From NCBI RefSeq assembly GCF_030064895.1, contig NZ_JASJEB010000085.1, positions 1 through 37,157 of the forward strand: a DNA stretch of 37,157 nucleotides, given 5' to 3'. The notes beneath the pieces are model-generated. The model saw nothing but the letters and a program-made list of their open reading frames with translations. It was not told the DNA's origin and ran no database searches. Both the position numbers and the translations under genes were made by a program. The first letter of the stretch is position 1; every line of letters begins with the position of its first letter. Of the stretch, positions 25,964-34,565 are shown in pieces. This stretch comes from Crocosphaera sp. (lineage in GTDB: Bacteria; Cyanobacteriota; Cyanobacteriia; Cyanobacteriales; Microcystaceae).

Positions 25964-27028
25964 ATGAAAATCGTTCTAGTAACTGGGTCAGCCGGACTGA
26001 TTGGTTCTGAATCAGTCAAGTTTTTCTGTAATAAAGGCTATACAGTGGTAGGTATTGATAATGATATGCGTCGTGTCTTTTTTGGAGAAGATGCTTCGAC
26101 TGAATGGAACCGCATTCGTTTGACTGAAGAGTACGGCGATCGCTATATCCATTATAGTGCTGATATTCGTGACAAAGATGCGATCGCAGAAATTTTTAAA
26201 ACTTACAGCACTGATATTGAGTTAATTATTCATACAGCAGCGCAACCTTCCCATGACTGGGCAGCGAAAGATCCCCACATGGATTTTACTGTCAATGCCA
26301 ATGGAACCTTAGTATTATTAGAACATACCCGTCAAATTTGTCCAGAAGCAGTCTTTATTTTCTGTTCCACCAATAAAGTCTATGGAGACACCCCCAATTA
26401 TTTACCCCTAATAGAACAAGAATTTCGTTGGGAAATAGATGCTAATCATGGCTACTATCAAGGCATTGATGAATCCATGAGTATTGATCAATGTAAACAT
26501 TCCTTGTTTGGTGCTTCTAAAGTAGCGGCCGATGTTTTAGTTCAGGAATATGGGCGTTATTTTGACATGAAAACTGCATCTTTTCGTGGTGGATGTTTAA
26601 CAGGGCCTAGTCATTCCGGAACGAAGCTGCATGGCTTTTTATCCTACCTGATGAAATGCACCATGACGGGGGATAAATATCAAGTTTTTGGCTATAAAGG
26701 TAAACAAGTTCGGGATAATATTCATAGTTTTGATTTAGTTAATGCTTTTTATCACTTTTATCAAAATCCCAGAGTAGCAGAAGTTTATAACATTGGAGGT
26801 AGTCGTCATAGTAATTGTTCCATGTTAGAAGCGATCCAACATTGTGAAGCCATTAGTGAGAAAACACTAGATTGGGAGTACGTTGAGACTAATCGGATTG
26901 GAGATCATATCTGGTGGATTAGTGACGTAGAAAAATTCAAGAATCATTATCCTAATTGGCAATTCACTTATAGTGTGATCGATATTCTCAAAGAAATTTA
27001 TCAAGATAATGTAGAAAGATGGAGTTAA
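25964..27028 (+). CDS. NAD-dependent epimerase/dehydratase (CDP-paratose 2-epimerase-like)
   Basis: This 354-residue extended SDR protein has the cofactor motif TGSAGLIG (7-14) and the family stretches [30 protein letters not shown] and [13 protein letters not shown]. It resembles enzymes annotated as CDP-paratose/tyvelose epimerases. The usual YxxxK reads FGASK (F182, K186), and the Ser in CST (S135) is present. The Phe seems characteristic of this subgroup in my recollection, so it may use a different proton donor or serve another reaction on nucleotide sugars. The protein is cytoplasmic. A GtrA-like membrane gene follows 88 nt downstream, which would fit lipid-linked sugar or cell-surface glycan work. 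Confidence 0.8.
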   Translation: MKIVLVTGSAGLIGSESVKFFCNKGYTVVGIDNDMRRVFFGEDASTEWNRIRLTEEYGDRYIHYSADIRDKDAIAEIFKTYSTDIELIIHTAAQPSHDWAAKDPHMDFTVNANGTLVLLEHTRQICPEAVFIFCSTNKVYGDTPNYLPLIEQEFRWEIDANHGYYQGIDESMSIDQCKHSLFGASKVAADVLVQEYGRYFDMKTASFRGGCLTGPSHSGTKLHGFLSYLMKCTMTGDKYQVFGYKGKQVRDNIHSFDLVNAFYHFYQNPRVAEVYNIGGSRHSNCSMLEAIQHCEAISEKTLDWEYVETNRIGDHIWWISDVEKFKNHYPNWQFTYSVIDILKEIYQDNVERWS

Positions 27029-27116
27029 ATTCATGAACTTGAATTTCATCACAAATTAAAGTTTGAATAGCTCAAAAAATTAAGTTGGATAATTTTGAGT
27101 AACTGAAGTAAGAACT

Positions 27117-27389
27117 ATGCTGAAGCAACCGGTAAAAAGAAAAATATTAAAATTCCTTTTAGGGGGAAGCCTAGCGGCTTTAATAAATATCATAATGATG
27201 ATAATATTGATTAAAAATTTAGGTTTTAACTCTCCTATTTTACATAATATAGCTAATATTATCTCCATTGAAATTTCTTTGGTTACAAGTTTTTTTATTT
27301 ATCGTCTCTTAGTAACGAAAACCAAGGTTTTGTTTTTGGTCGCTTGGTATTTCCTCTCTGGATATTTGCATTTTTTCTTATATACTTAA
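27117..27389 (+). pseudogene. GtrA-like membrane protein, truncated
   Basis: The 90-residue frame opens RKILKFLLGGSLAALINI, the usual start of GtrA-like proteins, and continues through FFIYRLLV with two or three membrane segments. GtrA proteins have about 120-150 residues and four segments; the last part is missing here. Shifting frame at about 27325 gives another hydrophobic run (VFPLWIFAFFLIYLIPIL) to a stop near 27413, so a frameshift is possible. GtrA-like proteins move or support lipid-linked sugars across the membrane. It follows the epimerase-like gene by 88 nt. Confidence 0.5.
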
Positions 27390-27397
27390 TTCCCATC

Positions 27398-28258
27398 TTA
27401 CGCCAATTTTACTAACACTTTGTCTCCACTGCGTTTCACAGGATAAGCTTCGAGAAACATTCCTGGAGAGGTGAGACATTCTCCTGTTTCTAAATCATAC
27501 TTAAACCCATGATGTAAACAGGTTAAAATACCATTTTCTACTTCTCCTGTATCCAATGGCATTGCTAAGTGCATACAACTGTTACGATAACCTTTGATTA
27601 TGTTATCTTTTCTCACTAAAATTAACTTTAACCCTTCAATTTCTAAGGGTAAGATACCTCCATTGGGAATCTCATCTACTCTCGCCAAAGCAACCCAACC
27701 CACCTCTTGCGAAGTAGCAAAAGGACTATCAATTTTTTCCCCTGTATAAGTGACCGTATGATTGACAGAAACAACCTTGGTAATTTCAGGACAATAGGTT
27801 TTTATCGCTTGTTCTATACCTTGTTTCATAGTTAAAGTTGAAGCAGGACAATTACTACAAGTTCCCACTAATTTAACTTCTACAGTGTCAGGTAATTTGA
27901 TAGCGATTAATTCTACATCCCCGTGATGGCTTTTTAACCCTGGTCTGACGGTTTCTAAAGCTTGTTCAATCCTTTGTTTTAGGGAAGGTGTAGGGGGTTT
28001 AATTAACTCATGATAGCGCAGAACTCCGTAAACTAATTCGTCTTCTACTGCTTCCTGTAAAGCAGGGAAGGCTTCTTTTTTAAGAGTTTTAATCAGACGG
28101 GTTAAAGCTTCTTTGTGTAAGCTTTCAATAGCTTCTTTTAATCTTTCGACGACAACTTGTTGATTTTTATCCCATTGATTAACTATTTGTTCATAACGAC
28201 TAATTTCCCCAATTAGTTCTTCTAAATTTTGTGTTTTTTCAGTTGTTGATTGTACCAT
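27398..28258 (-). CDS. NifU-domain and Rieske-domain fusion protein
   Basis: This 286-residue protein joins an N-terminal helical region (1-85), a NifU C-terminal-type Fe-S scaffold domain (about 92-165, with C134xxC137 in GTCSNCPAS), and a C-terminal Rieske [2Fe-2S] domain (about 185-286). The Rieske ligands are C228-x-H230 (NSCMHLAM) and C247-x2-H250 (TCLHHGF). The NifU domain carries Fe-S clusters to target proteins, and the Rieske domain moves electrons, so a combined assembly and redox role is plausible but unproven. It is the last gene of a minus-strand group with two small membrane proteins and a TPR protein, but 245 nt and a palindromic repeat separate it from them. Confidence 0.88.
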   Translation of the reverse strand: MVQSTTEKTQNLEELIGEISRYEQIVNQWDKNQQVVVERLKEAIESLHKEALTRLIKTLKKEAFPALQEAVEDELVYGVLRYHELIKPPTPSLKQRIEQALETVRPGLKSHHGDVELIAIKLPDTVEVKLVGTCSNCPASTLTMKQGIEQAIKTYCPEITKVVSVNHTVTYTGEKIDSPFATSQEVGWVALARVDEIPNGGILPLEIEGLKLILVRKDNIIKGYRNSCMHLAMPLDTGEVENGILTCLHHGFKYDLETGECLTSPGMFLEAYPVKRSGDKVLVKLA

Positions 28259-28331
28259 TTTATAGTGTAATTATTAAATTATGGTGAGTGTCCTAAGAAG
28301 ATTTTTCATAAACTCCAAATCACAGAAGTAG

Positions 28332-28390
28332 GGTGGGCAAACTTGGAAAAAAATATGATGTAATCAAGCAAATTATTTTTTTTGCCCACC
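28332..28390. repeat. Second palindromic element with GGTGGGCAAA / TTTGCCCACC ends
   Basis: GGTGGGCAAA at 28332-28341 and TTTGCCCACC at 28381-28390 are perfect inverted arms with a 39-nt centre. The arms are identical to those at 1219-1271. The element lies in the 245-bp gap upstream of the NifU-Rieske gene and may affect its expression. Confidence 0.75.
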
Positions 28391-28503
28391 TGAAACTCAT
28401 TAGTTCGTTATAGCATTACAAATCATGGTTAGGACATTACTGAGATTCCTAGTTACCTCGGAATGATAATTATCCATTGTCCATTATTTTTGTCTTACTA
28501 TAT

Positions 28504-28728
28504 TTACTGCATTTTCAAATCTTTGAGTAAAAATGGCATCATTATTCCTGTTACTAGACTAGAAACGGTAATCACAAAAGCGAGATTTAATCCCATTTCA
28601 CCCAGACCAACTAATAATAAAGAACCAATCAAAACCCCTAAAGTTACTTGACGATAAAAATAAACCGGGTTACGGAATAATTTACCTTTAAAAAATAACT
28701 TTGCTGAGTACCAAGCTAAATCTAACAT
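28504..28728 (-). CDS. Small membrane protein of unknown function (74 aa)
   Basis: I do not recognise this family. The protein has two predicted membrane segments (QVTLGVLIGSLLLVGL and LAFVITVSSLVTGIMMPFLL), with a basic N-terminal part (FFKGKLFRNPVYFYRQ) that favours the inside. The ATG at 28728 is preferred to the TTG at 28734, since AGGAG at 28738-28742 (minus strand) lies 9 nt upstream. That AGGAG overlaps the stop of the preceding 89-residue membrane protein, so translation is probably coupled and the two products may form a complex. Confidence 0.65.
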   Translation of the reverse strand: MLDLAWYSAKLFFKGKLFRNPVYFYRQVTLGVLIGSLLLVGLGEMGLNLAFVITVSSLVTGIMMPFLLKDLKMQ

Positions 28729-28740
28729 AATCAAAAACTC

Positions 28741-29010
28741 CTAAACAAACTTGAGAACAACTAAACCAATTGTAGCTACAGGAAGGACTCCTGTTGGTCC
28801 CAATAAACTGCCCAAAATAGCTGCTAGCTCATACCCTAAATCTTTTCCGGCTAAAAGAATGCCACCTATCGCCCCGGCAATCATAGAAACAAAACCAGCA
28901 AACAATAACCAGAAAATTCCCGTAATGAGAGTAATTTCTCCCGTGACTACATTAGTAAAAAAATCCTGAATACTTGGATTATTGGCAACGTATGCGATCA
29001 AATCATTCAT
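28741..29010 (-). CDS. Small Gly-rich membrane protein (89 aa)
   Basis: I do not recognise this family. Two hydrophobic segments are clear: GIFWLLFAGFVSMIAGAIGG and a C-terminal stretch ending VLPVATIGLVVLKFV. A Gly/Ala-rich part (GGILLAGKDLGYELAAILGS) lies between. AGGAG lies 10 nt before the ATG. Its stop codon overlaps the ribosome binding site of the next small membrane gene, which suggests a co-translated pair. It begins 61 nt after the TPR gene on the same strand. Confidence 0.65.
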   Translation of the reverse strand: MNDLIAYVANNPSIQDFFTNVVTGEITLITGIFWLLFAGFVSMIAGAIGGILLAGKDLGYELAAILGSLLGPTGVLPVATIGLVVLKFV

Positions 29011-29071
29011 AGATACAAGTCTCCTAATATTAACTAGAGTACAAACTTTATGATCTCAATATTATGTAGAG

Positions 29072-30049
29072 TTATTGAGATAATGCTGCTATTTCTCGGT
29101 CGATATCTTGCAACATTTCTGTGACAATATCCACCCGTTCCCATTGTCCATAGTCCCCGAATATTTGTTTCGCTTCTTGATAGTAACCTTGGGACTTTTT
29201 TAAATTATTGGGGTTTCCTGCTTCTGGGTGTTCAATATCATCCGGTAAGTTAAACAAAACATTCGCCTTATTAGCAATAGTATTGGCGTATTCGATGGGG
29301 GTATCTTTACGAGTTCTTACCTTCAACGCCTCATCATAAGCTGCTAATGCTTTCAAATTATTATCAATGGGATGGGAGGTATTAAGATACTGTAAAGCGT
29401 TGGCTAAATTGTTTTGTAGCATTGCATATTCACTGGGATGATCGATCAATGTCACCCATTTCAACGCTGATTCAAAAGACTGTACTGCCATCCCCTGACG
29501 CATTTTTTCTTGATCAGAACTTAACGGTAAAGACAGATAGGCGATCGCAATATTATTCTGTAAAATGGCAAATTCTTGAGGATAACTTTCACCCGTGAAT
29601 ACTTTAGCTGCTTCTTGATAAGCTTGGATAGTATCTTGCATGGTAGCCTGTCCGAAGTTAACCAAGCCTTGCAACACCACCCCTAAGTTCATCTGCGTTT
29701 CTGCAACTTCTTCCGGGGAAGCGTGTTCTTCTAAGATAGGTAAAGAATTTTCGTAGGCGGTTTTGGCCTCTAAGAGTAATTCCGACCCTTCACTGGGAAT
29801 AGTCCTTAAAGCCGTCCCCATTCCCGATAAACATCTCGCTTTTAACAAAGGCAGATCAGGGTTAGCTAATTCTAAACCTCTGCGGTATAGGAAAATAGAA
29901 TCTTCTAGTTGTTGGCTATTTTTTGGCTTCTTTTGCAACCCAGCAGCCATTTCTATCAACATTTCCACTTTTTCCGTAATGGTAGCTGTTTCAGACTCGA
30001 TCGCAGCTAAGGCAGCCTTTACATTGGCATCACTAATAGTCGGTGTCAC
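29072..30049 (-). CDS. Tetratricopeptide-repeat protein
   Basis: This 325-residue protein consists of TPR-like helical repeats. Repeated units include AETQMNLGVVLQGL, FAILQNNIAIAYLSL, YAMLQNNLANALQYL and YANTIANKANVLFNL, each followed by a second helix such as AVQSFESALKW or ALAAYDEALKV. The spacing between Q/N-N units is about 40-50 residues, which fits long TPRs. There is no signal peptide or catalytic motif; a scaffold role is likely. The start is GTG at 30049 (MTPTISDANV). It leads the minus-strand group with the two small membrane proteins and the NifU-Rieske fusion. Confidence 0.8.
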   Translation of the reverse strand: MTPTISDANVKAALAAIESETATITEKVEMLIEMAAGLQKKPKNSQQLEDSIFLYRRGLELANPDLPLLKARCLSGMGTALRTIPSEGSELLLEAKTAYENSLPILEEHASPEEVAETQMNLGVVLQGLVNFGQATMQDTIQAYQEAAKVFTGESYPQEFAILQNNIAIAYLSLPLSSDQEKMRQGMAVQSFESALKWVTLIDHPSEYAMLQNNLANALQYLNTSHPIDNNLKALAAYDEALKVRTRKDTPIEYANTIANKANVLFNLPDDIEHPEAGNPNNLKKSQGYYQEAKQIFGDYGQWERVDIVTEMLQDIDREIAALSQ

Positions 30050-30661
30050 GGTATTAAATATAATAGATAAGTGTTCACAAAAATAGGTAACAAACCTTTC
30101 TATATTGGTTCATTAATTAGAGAGTTTTCCCCTTATTAGCCATAGTATTTACCATCCTGTACAAGCAGGATACTTGTGTCACAGTTTTTCTATGGTTATC
30201 TGTCATACTTAACTCTATTTAAGCAATAGGTTCAGAGCTTGTTGATATTTCTTGCTTTTTTCTTAAGATTATTGTCAGAAAACTTGGTTTTAAGTCCGTT
30301 GATCGGCACAAAATATCTAGCCATTGCGTCTATGGGTTAGAAAGGAATTTTTTGCTAAGTCTTCATGTTCAATCTTTGATTTAGACGGGGCCCGGCAAAA
30401 AGCAGGACTTGTGTTATCTTACAAGGGACAGGGATACTTATAAGGTACGGTCAAGAATTTTATTCCGAGACACGACCTCTTGCCCGACCTGCAATTATCT
30501 ATATCGATTTATTGCTTTCACTGAGGCATTAGTAAGGGAAGGTCTTACTTTTCGGTGCGGACACCACCTTTCTCAGTAGCACCTTGTAATCGGTGAAAAA
30601 GAATCCCCAACTATAGTCTAAAATTTAGTTGGCGGAGTGTTCAAAGAAGGGAGAATGCGCC
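30050..30661 (+). promoter_or_regulatory. 612-bp divergent gap with a candidate structured leader
   Basis: No coding sequence is supported. Inverted repeats cluster before the Rieske oxygenase start: GTAAG/CTTAC (30532-30536 with 30544-30548), GGTGC/GCACC (30554-30558 with 30579-30583) and CCAACTA/TAGTTGG (30607-30613 with 30626-30632). Further upstream are ATCCTG/CAGGAT (30154-30171) and two copies of a GCAGGA-CTTGTGT motif (about 30165 and 30402). A folded 5' leader or small RNA is plausible. I cannot match it to a known riboswitch. Confidence 0.35.
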
Positions 30662-31711
30662 TTGACCACCCTATTGCGTAACTGTTGGTATGTTGCCTTA
30701 CCTGGAAAAGACCTCAAACCAGGCAAAATGGTGCATAGAAAAATGCTTGGGGAACCTATCCTCATAGGACGACGTGAAGACGGGCAAGTGTTCGCCATGC
30801 GTGATATTTGTCCCCACCGAGGCATCCCTCTAAAGTATGGATGGATGGAGGAGAATGATGTTTGTTGTTGTTATCATGGTTGGAGATTTAGCACCGAAGA
30901 TGGTAGCTGTCAGGAAATTCCATCTCTAACAGAACACGATAACTTGGATATCAGTCGTATAAGAATACCTACTTATGTTTGTCGAGAAGTACAAGGACAT
31001 ATTTGGGTGTATTTTGCAGAAGATAGCAAAAAAGAGGTTGATCCAGCCGATATACCTCCTGTTCCTACCATTCCGGACTTCGGTAAAATTGCCCCAGGGG
31101 TTTCAGAAACAATTCATTTCGCCTGTCATATTGACCATGCTATCATTGGGCTGATGGATCCGGCTCACGGTCCCTATGTTCATAGTTCCTGGTGGTGGCG
31201 TAGTGGCCCTCGTAAATTTCGTGTCAAAGAAAAACAATACGAACCAGTTTCCCAAGGGTTTCGTCTTGTTCCTTATGAGATGCCTGTGAGTGCGCGGCCT
31301 TACAAAATTTTAGGAGATAAGGTTTCGATTGAAATCGTCTTTGAATTACCCAGTGTCAGGACAGAAATATTAAGAGGCGATCGCTATTCTGCTTGTTTAT
31401 TAACGACGATCACCCCCATCGATGAAACGGAATGTATTGCTTTTCAGAGTATTTATTGGACAATTCCTTGGATGGGGCTATTTAAACCCTTATTAAGTCT
31501 CTTAACCCGTAAATTCTTGGCACAGGATCGAGATGTGGTCATCCAACAACAAGAAGGTTTGGCTTATGATCCCTCTCTGATGTTAATTGATGATGCCGAT
31601 ACTCAGGCTAAATGGTATTTTCGCATTAAACAGGAATACCAAAAAGCAATAGCGGAAAATCGACCCTTTAAAAATCCCGTGGAACCAAAAATCTTGCGTT
31701 GGAGAAGTTAA
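30662..31711 (+). CDS. Rieske non-heme iron oxygenase
   Basis: This protein of about 349 residues is an aromatic-ring-hydroxylating-type oxygenase alpha subunit. The Rieske ligands are CPHRG (C50, H52) and CYHGW (C69-x2-H72). The mononuclear iron site is in DPAHGPYVH, with two His after the Asp. The start is TTG at 30662, because AAGGGAG at 30647-30653 is 8 nt upstream; a TTG at 30629 has no ribosome binding site and would add 11 weakly plausible residues. The substrate is unknown; relatives include chlorophyll-catabolic and carotenoid or sterol oxygenases, and reductase partners are not adjacent. argC follows 142 nt later. Confidence 0.85.
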   Translation: MTTLLRNCWYVALPGKDLKPGKMVHRKMLGEPILIGRREDGQVFAMRDICPHRGIPLKYGWMEENDVCCCYHGWRFSTEDGSCQEIPSLTEHDNLDISRIRIPTYVCREVQGHIWVYFAEDSKKEVDPADIPPVPTIPDFGKIAPGVSETIHFACHIDHAIIGLMDPAHGPYVHSSWWWRSGPRKFRVKEKQYEPVSQGFRLVPYEMPVSARPYKILGDKVSIEIVFELPSVRTEILRGDRYSACLLTTITPIDETECIAFQSIYWTIPWMGLFKPLLSLLTRKFLAQDRDVVIQQQEGLAYDPSLMLIDDADTQAKWYFRIKQEYQKAIAENRPFKNPVEPKILRWRS

Positions 31712-31853
31712 TAACCTCAGTGGAGACTCGGGAAACTCAAGAGACGAGGTGATCGCTGAACTTCACAAAAGCTTTTGATTCCAAGTCTTGTTTTAAGATT
31801 ACAATTCGGTCAGTTCCGATATTATTGAGAAGTTAGATTAGGAATTGATAAAT

Positions 31854-32912
31854 ATGGGTGAGTTAGAAAAAATATCAGTGGGAATTATTGGTGCTTCGGG
31901 ATACGGCGGAGTCCAATTAGTTAGACTCTTACAAGAGCATCCCTTAGTAGAAATTGTCTATTTAGGGGGTAAAGGAAGTGCTGGTCAAGCCTACGCTGAA
32001 CTATATCCCCATTTGGGTCATGCAGTGGATCTAACCATTGAAACCATTGATGTCGAGGCGATCGCTTCCCGTTGTCAGGTGGTATTTTTAGGACTACCGA
32101 ATGGCCTTGCTTGCGATCTTGCTCCCCCATTGATAGAAAAAGGCTGTAAAGTATTAGACTTATCGGCTGATTATCGCTTCAAGAATTTAGAAACCTATAG
32201 TAGTTGGTACAATAAAGATCGTGAGGACTTAGAAACAGCTAAAAAAGCAGTTTATGGACTTCCAGAACTATACAGAAATGAAATTAAATCTGCTTCTTTG
32301 ATCGGCTGTCCAGGGTGTTATCCTACTGCTAGTTTAATGGCCTTATCTCCTTTACTCAAACAAGGGTTGATCTTGCCTGAAACCACCATTATTGATGCTA
32401 AGTCAGGAACTTCCGGGGGAGGGAGACAAGCCAAAACCCATCTCTTACTCGCAGAAGCTGAAGGCTCATTTGGGGCTTACGGAGTAGCAAAACACCGTCA
32501 TACACCAGAAATTGAGCAAATTTCTTCTGATTTAGCCGGTCATGAAGTAAGAGTACAGTTTACTCCCCATTTACTGCCAATGGTTCGGGGAATTTTAGCG
32601 ACAGTTTATGCCACCCTCAGAGATCCCGGACTTGTCAGAGAGGATTTATTGACCATTTACAGTGCTTTTTATCGTTCCTCTCCTTTCGTCAAAATTTTGT
32701 CTAACGGGGTTTATCCGCAAACAAAATGGGCTTGTGGAACAAATTTATGTTACTTGGGTATAGAAACCGATCCCCGAACCGATCGCGTGATTGTGCTTTC
32801 TGCTATTGATAACTTGATCAAAGGGCAGGCCGGGCAAGCAGTACAATGTCTTAATATTATGATGGGATGGGAAGAGACTTTAGGGTTACCTCAACTAAGT
32901 TTTTATCCCTAA
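31854..32912 (+). CDS. argC: N-acetyl-gamma-glutamyl-phosphate reductase
   Basis: This 352-residue enzyme reduces N-acetylglutamyl phosphate with NADPH in arginine synthesis. The N-terminal motif is [17 protein letters not shown], and the catalytic Cys is in the [10 protein letters not shown] motif near residue 150. The [17 protein letters not shown] stretch and [12 protein letters not shown] are typical of the family. The ATG at 31854 is preferred to the in-frame TTG at 31845, since an AGGA at 31840-31843 lies 10 nt upstream of the ATG. Length is normal. Confidence 0.96.
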   Translation: MGELEKISVGIIGASGYGGVQLVRLLQEHPLVEIVYLGGKGSAGQAYAELYPHLGHAVDLTIETIDVEAIASRCQVVFLGLPNGLACDLAPPLIEKGCKVLDLSADYRFKNLETYSSWYNKDREDLETAKKAVYGLPELYRNEIKSASLIGCPGCYPTASLMALSPLLKQGLILPETTIIDAKSGTSGGGRQAKTHLLLAEAEGSFGAYGVAKHRHTPEIEQISSDLAGHEVRVQFTPHLLPMVRGILATVYATLRDPGLVREDLLTIYSAFYRSSPFVKILSNGVYPQTKWACGTNLCYLGIETDPRTDRVIVLSAIDNLIKGQAGQAVQCLNIMMGWEETLGLPQLSFYP

Positions 32913-33003
32913 AAATAGCTAAAATCAAAACCCATGCTAAAAATATTAGTCATCAACCAAAACACGGCCAATTTTAGGGACGACGCTGCAGGTGTATAGA
33001 AAA

Positions 33004-33492
33004 TTAGATATTGTTTCTTAAACCACATAATCCTGCATAAGCAATAGCGATCGCATCTACACTATCATCGATGGGTAATTCCTCTAAATTAAACAAGGTT
33101 GAAATCATTTCAGCGACTTCTTTTTTCTTAGCTTTTCCATCTCCTAAATGACATTTCCAACTAGCTTGATGAAGAAAAATAGGCTCAATTTTTGCCTCTC
33201 TATAACAAACTAAATTAATCACCCCTAATGCTTGCATCACACCTCCTGCTGCTTTAATTGTACGGTTAAAAAAGGGCATTTCTATGGCAATACCTTGGGG
33301 TTTAAATTCTGTTAGTAATTCTTTTAAATCTGCTTCTATTTCTATGAGTCTTTGAGAAGTAGATAACTTTTTATTAGTTTCAATGGTTCCATAATCAATA
33401 ATAATAGGGAGTTCTTGATCATTTTCTTGTAACATTGCCCAGCCGACTATTGCCAGTCCTGGATCAATTCCTAACCAATTTTTTTGAGACAT
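33004..33492 (-). CDS. ruvC: Holliday-junction resolvase RuvC-like
   Basis: This 162-residue protein has the RuvC fold and acidic catalytic residues: D10 in LGIDPGL, Glu in AIEMPFFN, and the late Asp residues of IDDSVDAIAIAYAG. GGVMQALGVINL and the lysine-rich KAKKKEVAEMI fit junction-binding parts. RuvC resolves four-way DNA junctions with RuvAB. It starts 16 nt after the NUDIX gene on the same strand, so the two may be co-transcribed. Length is normal for short cyanobacterial RuvC. Confidence 0.9.
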   Translation of the reverse strand: MSQKNWLGIDPGLAIVGWAMLQENDQELPIIIDYGTIETNKKLSTSQRLIEIEADLKELLTEFKPQGIAIEMPFFNRTIKAAGGVMQALGVINLVCYREAKIEPIFLHQASWKCHLGDGKAKKKEVAEMISTLFNLEELPIDDSVDAIAIAYAGLCGLRNNI

Positions 33493-33508
33493 TTTACCTT
33501 ATAACTGT

Positions 33509-34060
33509 TTACTTTTTACTGATAAATTCTAACCCCATAAAAATCGTAGCAATAGTACCAGCAACACAAATTTCTCCAGACATTATTTTATTAACAACCT
33601 GAGCAACAGGAACTAAAAAAACTTCAATTTCTTCTGTAATATCTAACTCTATTTTACCTGTTTTCTCTACATTTAAACCTAAAAAAATATGAATTTTATT
33701 ATCATCTTTAACAGGATTATCATAAATAGTGTTCATAAATATTAATTGTTGAGCAATATAGCCCGTTTCTTCCTCTAGTTCTCGCTTAGCTGCCGTCAAA
33801 CTATCTTCTTTTTCAGGGTCAAAAGTTCCTGCGGGTAACTCCAATAAAATCTCTTGAACACCATGACGATATTGACGAACAAAAACAATTTCGTTGTTAG
33901 GAGTAATGGGTAAAATTAAAGCAATTTCAGGACGAACATTAACAAAATAATCATCAATAATCGTACCATCAGATAATTGTACTTGATCTTGTCTTACCCG
34001 ACACCATTGGTTATCAACAATAAAATCAGACTTAAGAATTTTCCAGTTTTGAAGGGTCAT
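33509..34060 (-). CDS. NUDIX hydrolase, ADP-ribose pyrophosphatase-like
   Basis: This 183-residue protein has a Nudix box reading AGTFDPEKEDSLTAAKRELE followed by EETGY, with the REx2EE metal-binding core. The G-to-E spacing is 6 rather than the canonical 5 residues, as in some ADP-ribose branches. The preceding FVRQYRHGVQEILLELPAG is typical of ADP-ribose pyrophosphatases (NudF type). It probably hydrolyses ADP-ribose or related nucleoside diphosphates. It lies downstream of the broken hydroxylase gene and upstream of ruvC on the minus strand. Confidence 0.9.
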   Translation of the reverse strand: MTLQNWKILKSDFIVDNQWCRVRQDQVQLSDGTIIDDYFVNVRPEIALILPITPNNEIVFVRQYRHGVQEILLELPAGTFDPEKEDSLTAAKRELEEETGYIAQQLIFMNTIYDNPVKDDNKIHIFLGLNVEKTGKIELDITEEIEVFLVPVAQVVNKIMSGEICVAGTIATIFMGLEFISKK

Positions 34061-34119
34061 ATTTCCTTTTAGTAATAGTTATGCAAAAAATTAGTAAACC
34101 CACACTTACTCTCAGCAAC

Positions 34120-34477
34120 TCATTCAGCCCACTGACGTAACAGATTAGCATGATTTTTGGCTAATAAATCAAATTCTACAGACTTACCTTCTTTAGCAAA
34201 GATAGAACGACGTACTGTGTCAATATCAAACAAAATTTCCCTTTTACTGCTATCTCGGATTAAACTTTGAATCCATCCTACAACCACTAATCTTGTTCCT
34301 GTTTTCACCCTTGCTACTCGATGCAAAAAGGTAGAAGGATAGAAAATAATTGAGCCTGCCTGTAGTTTATACGATAAATTCGCCTCTGGTTTTTCAATGA
34401 CCAATTCTCCCCCCTCATAACTTTCAGGAGAACTCAAGAATAAGGTAAAAGAGACATCCGAGCGAAAAAACTGTTTA
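34120..34477 (-). pseudogene. 3' part of a split PKHD-type hydroxylase (Fe(II)/2-oxoglutarate oxygenase)
   Basis: This fragment encodes the C-terminal part of a PiuC/YbiX-like oxygenase. It has QFFRSDVSFTLFL, then SPESYEGGELVIE, the distal iron ligand His in PSTFLHRV, the GTRLVVVGWIQSLIRD motif, and DTVRRSIF. Its reading frame is open up to 34477, where the transposon ends. Joined to the upstream fragment (36855-37060) at the GG boundary it gives one 187-residue open frame without a stop. A TTG start within it is not credible as a gene start, because the domain is cut. Confidence 0.85.
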
Positions 34478-34565
34478 CCGTTCCTATAAACTTACTCAAA
34501 GTTGATCATTTGAATAAGCGCAGACCGAACAGCCTTGTCTGCTAAGGTCAGGGAATCTCACCCTG
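34478..34565 (-). ncRNA. Candidate right-end guide RNA (reRNA/omega RNA) scaffold
   Basis: The stretch from the end of tnpB to the element boundary has inverted repeats GCAGAC/GTCTGC (34520-34525 with 34537-34542) and CAGGG/CCCTG (34549-34553 with 34561-34565); the second overlaps the tnpB stop. Right-end RNAs of TnpB systems fold like this and carry a guide read from adjacent host DNA. The guide here would be the minus-strand bases 34477 to 34458. This is inference from position and structure; no expression evidence exists in the sequence. Confidence 0.45.

Noticed and set aside
30655-30657. ATG just before the Rieske oxygenase start
   Set aside because: It is out of frame with the oxygenase; the TTG at 30662 is in frame and at a good distance from AAGGGAG.
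34120-34437. Independent small gene starting at TTG 34437
   Set aside because: It is the C-terminal fragment of a split oxygenase; its frame is open upstream to the transposon edge and lacks the HxD motif.
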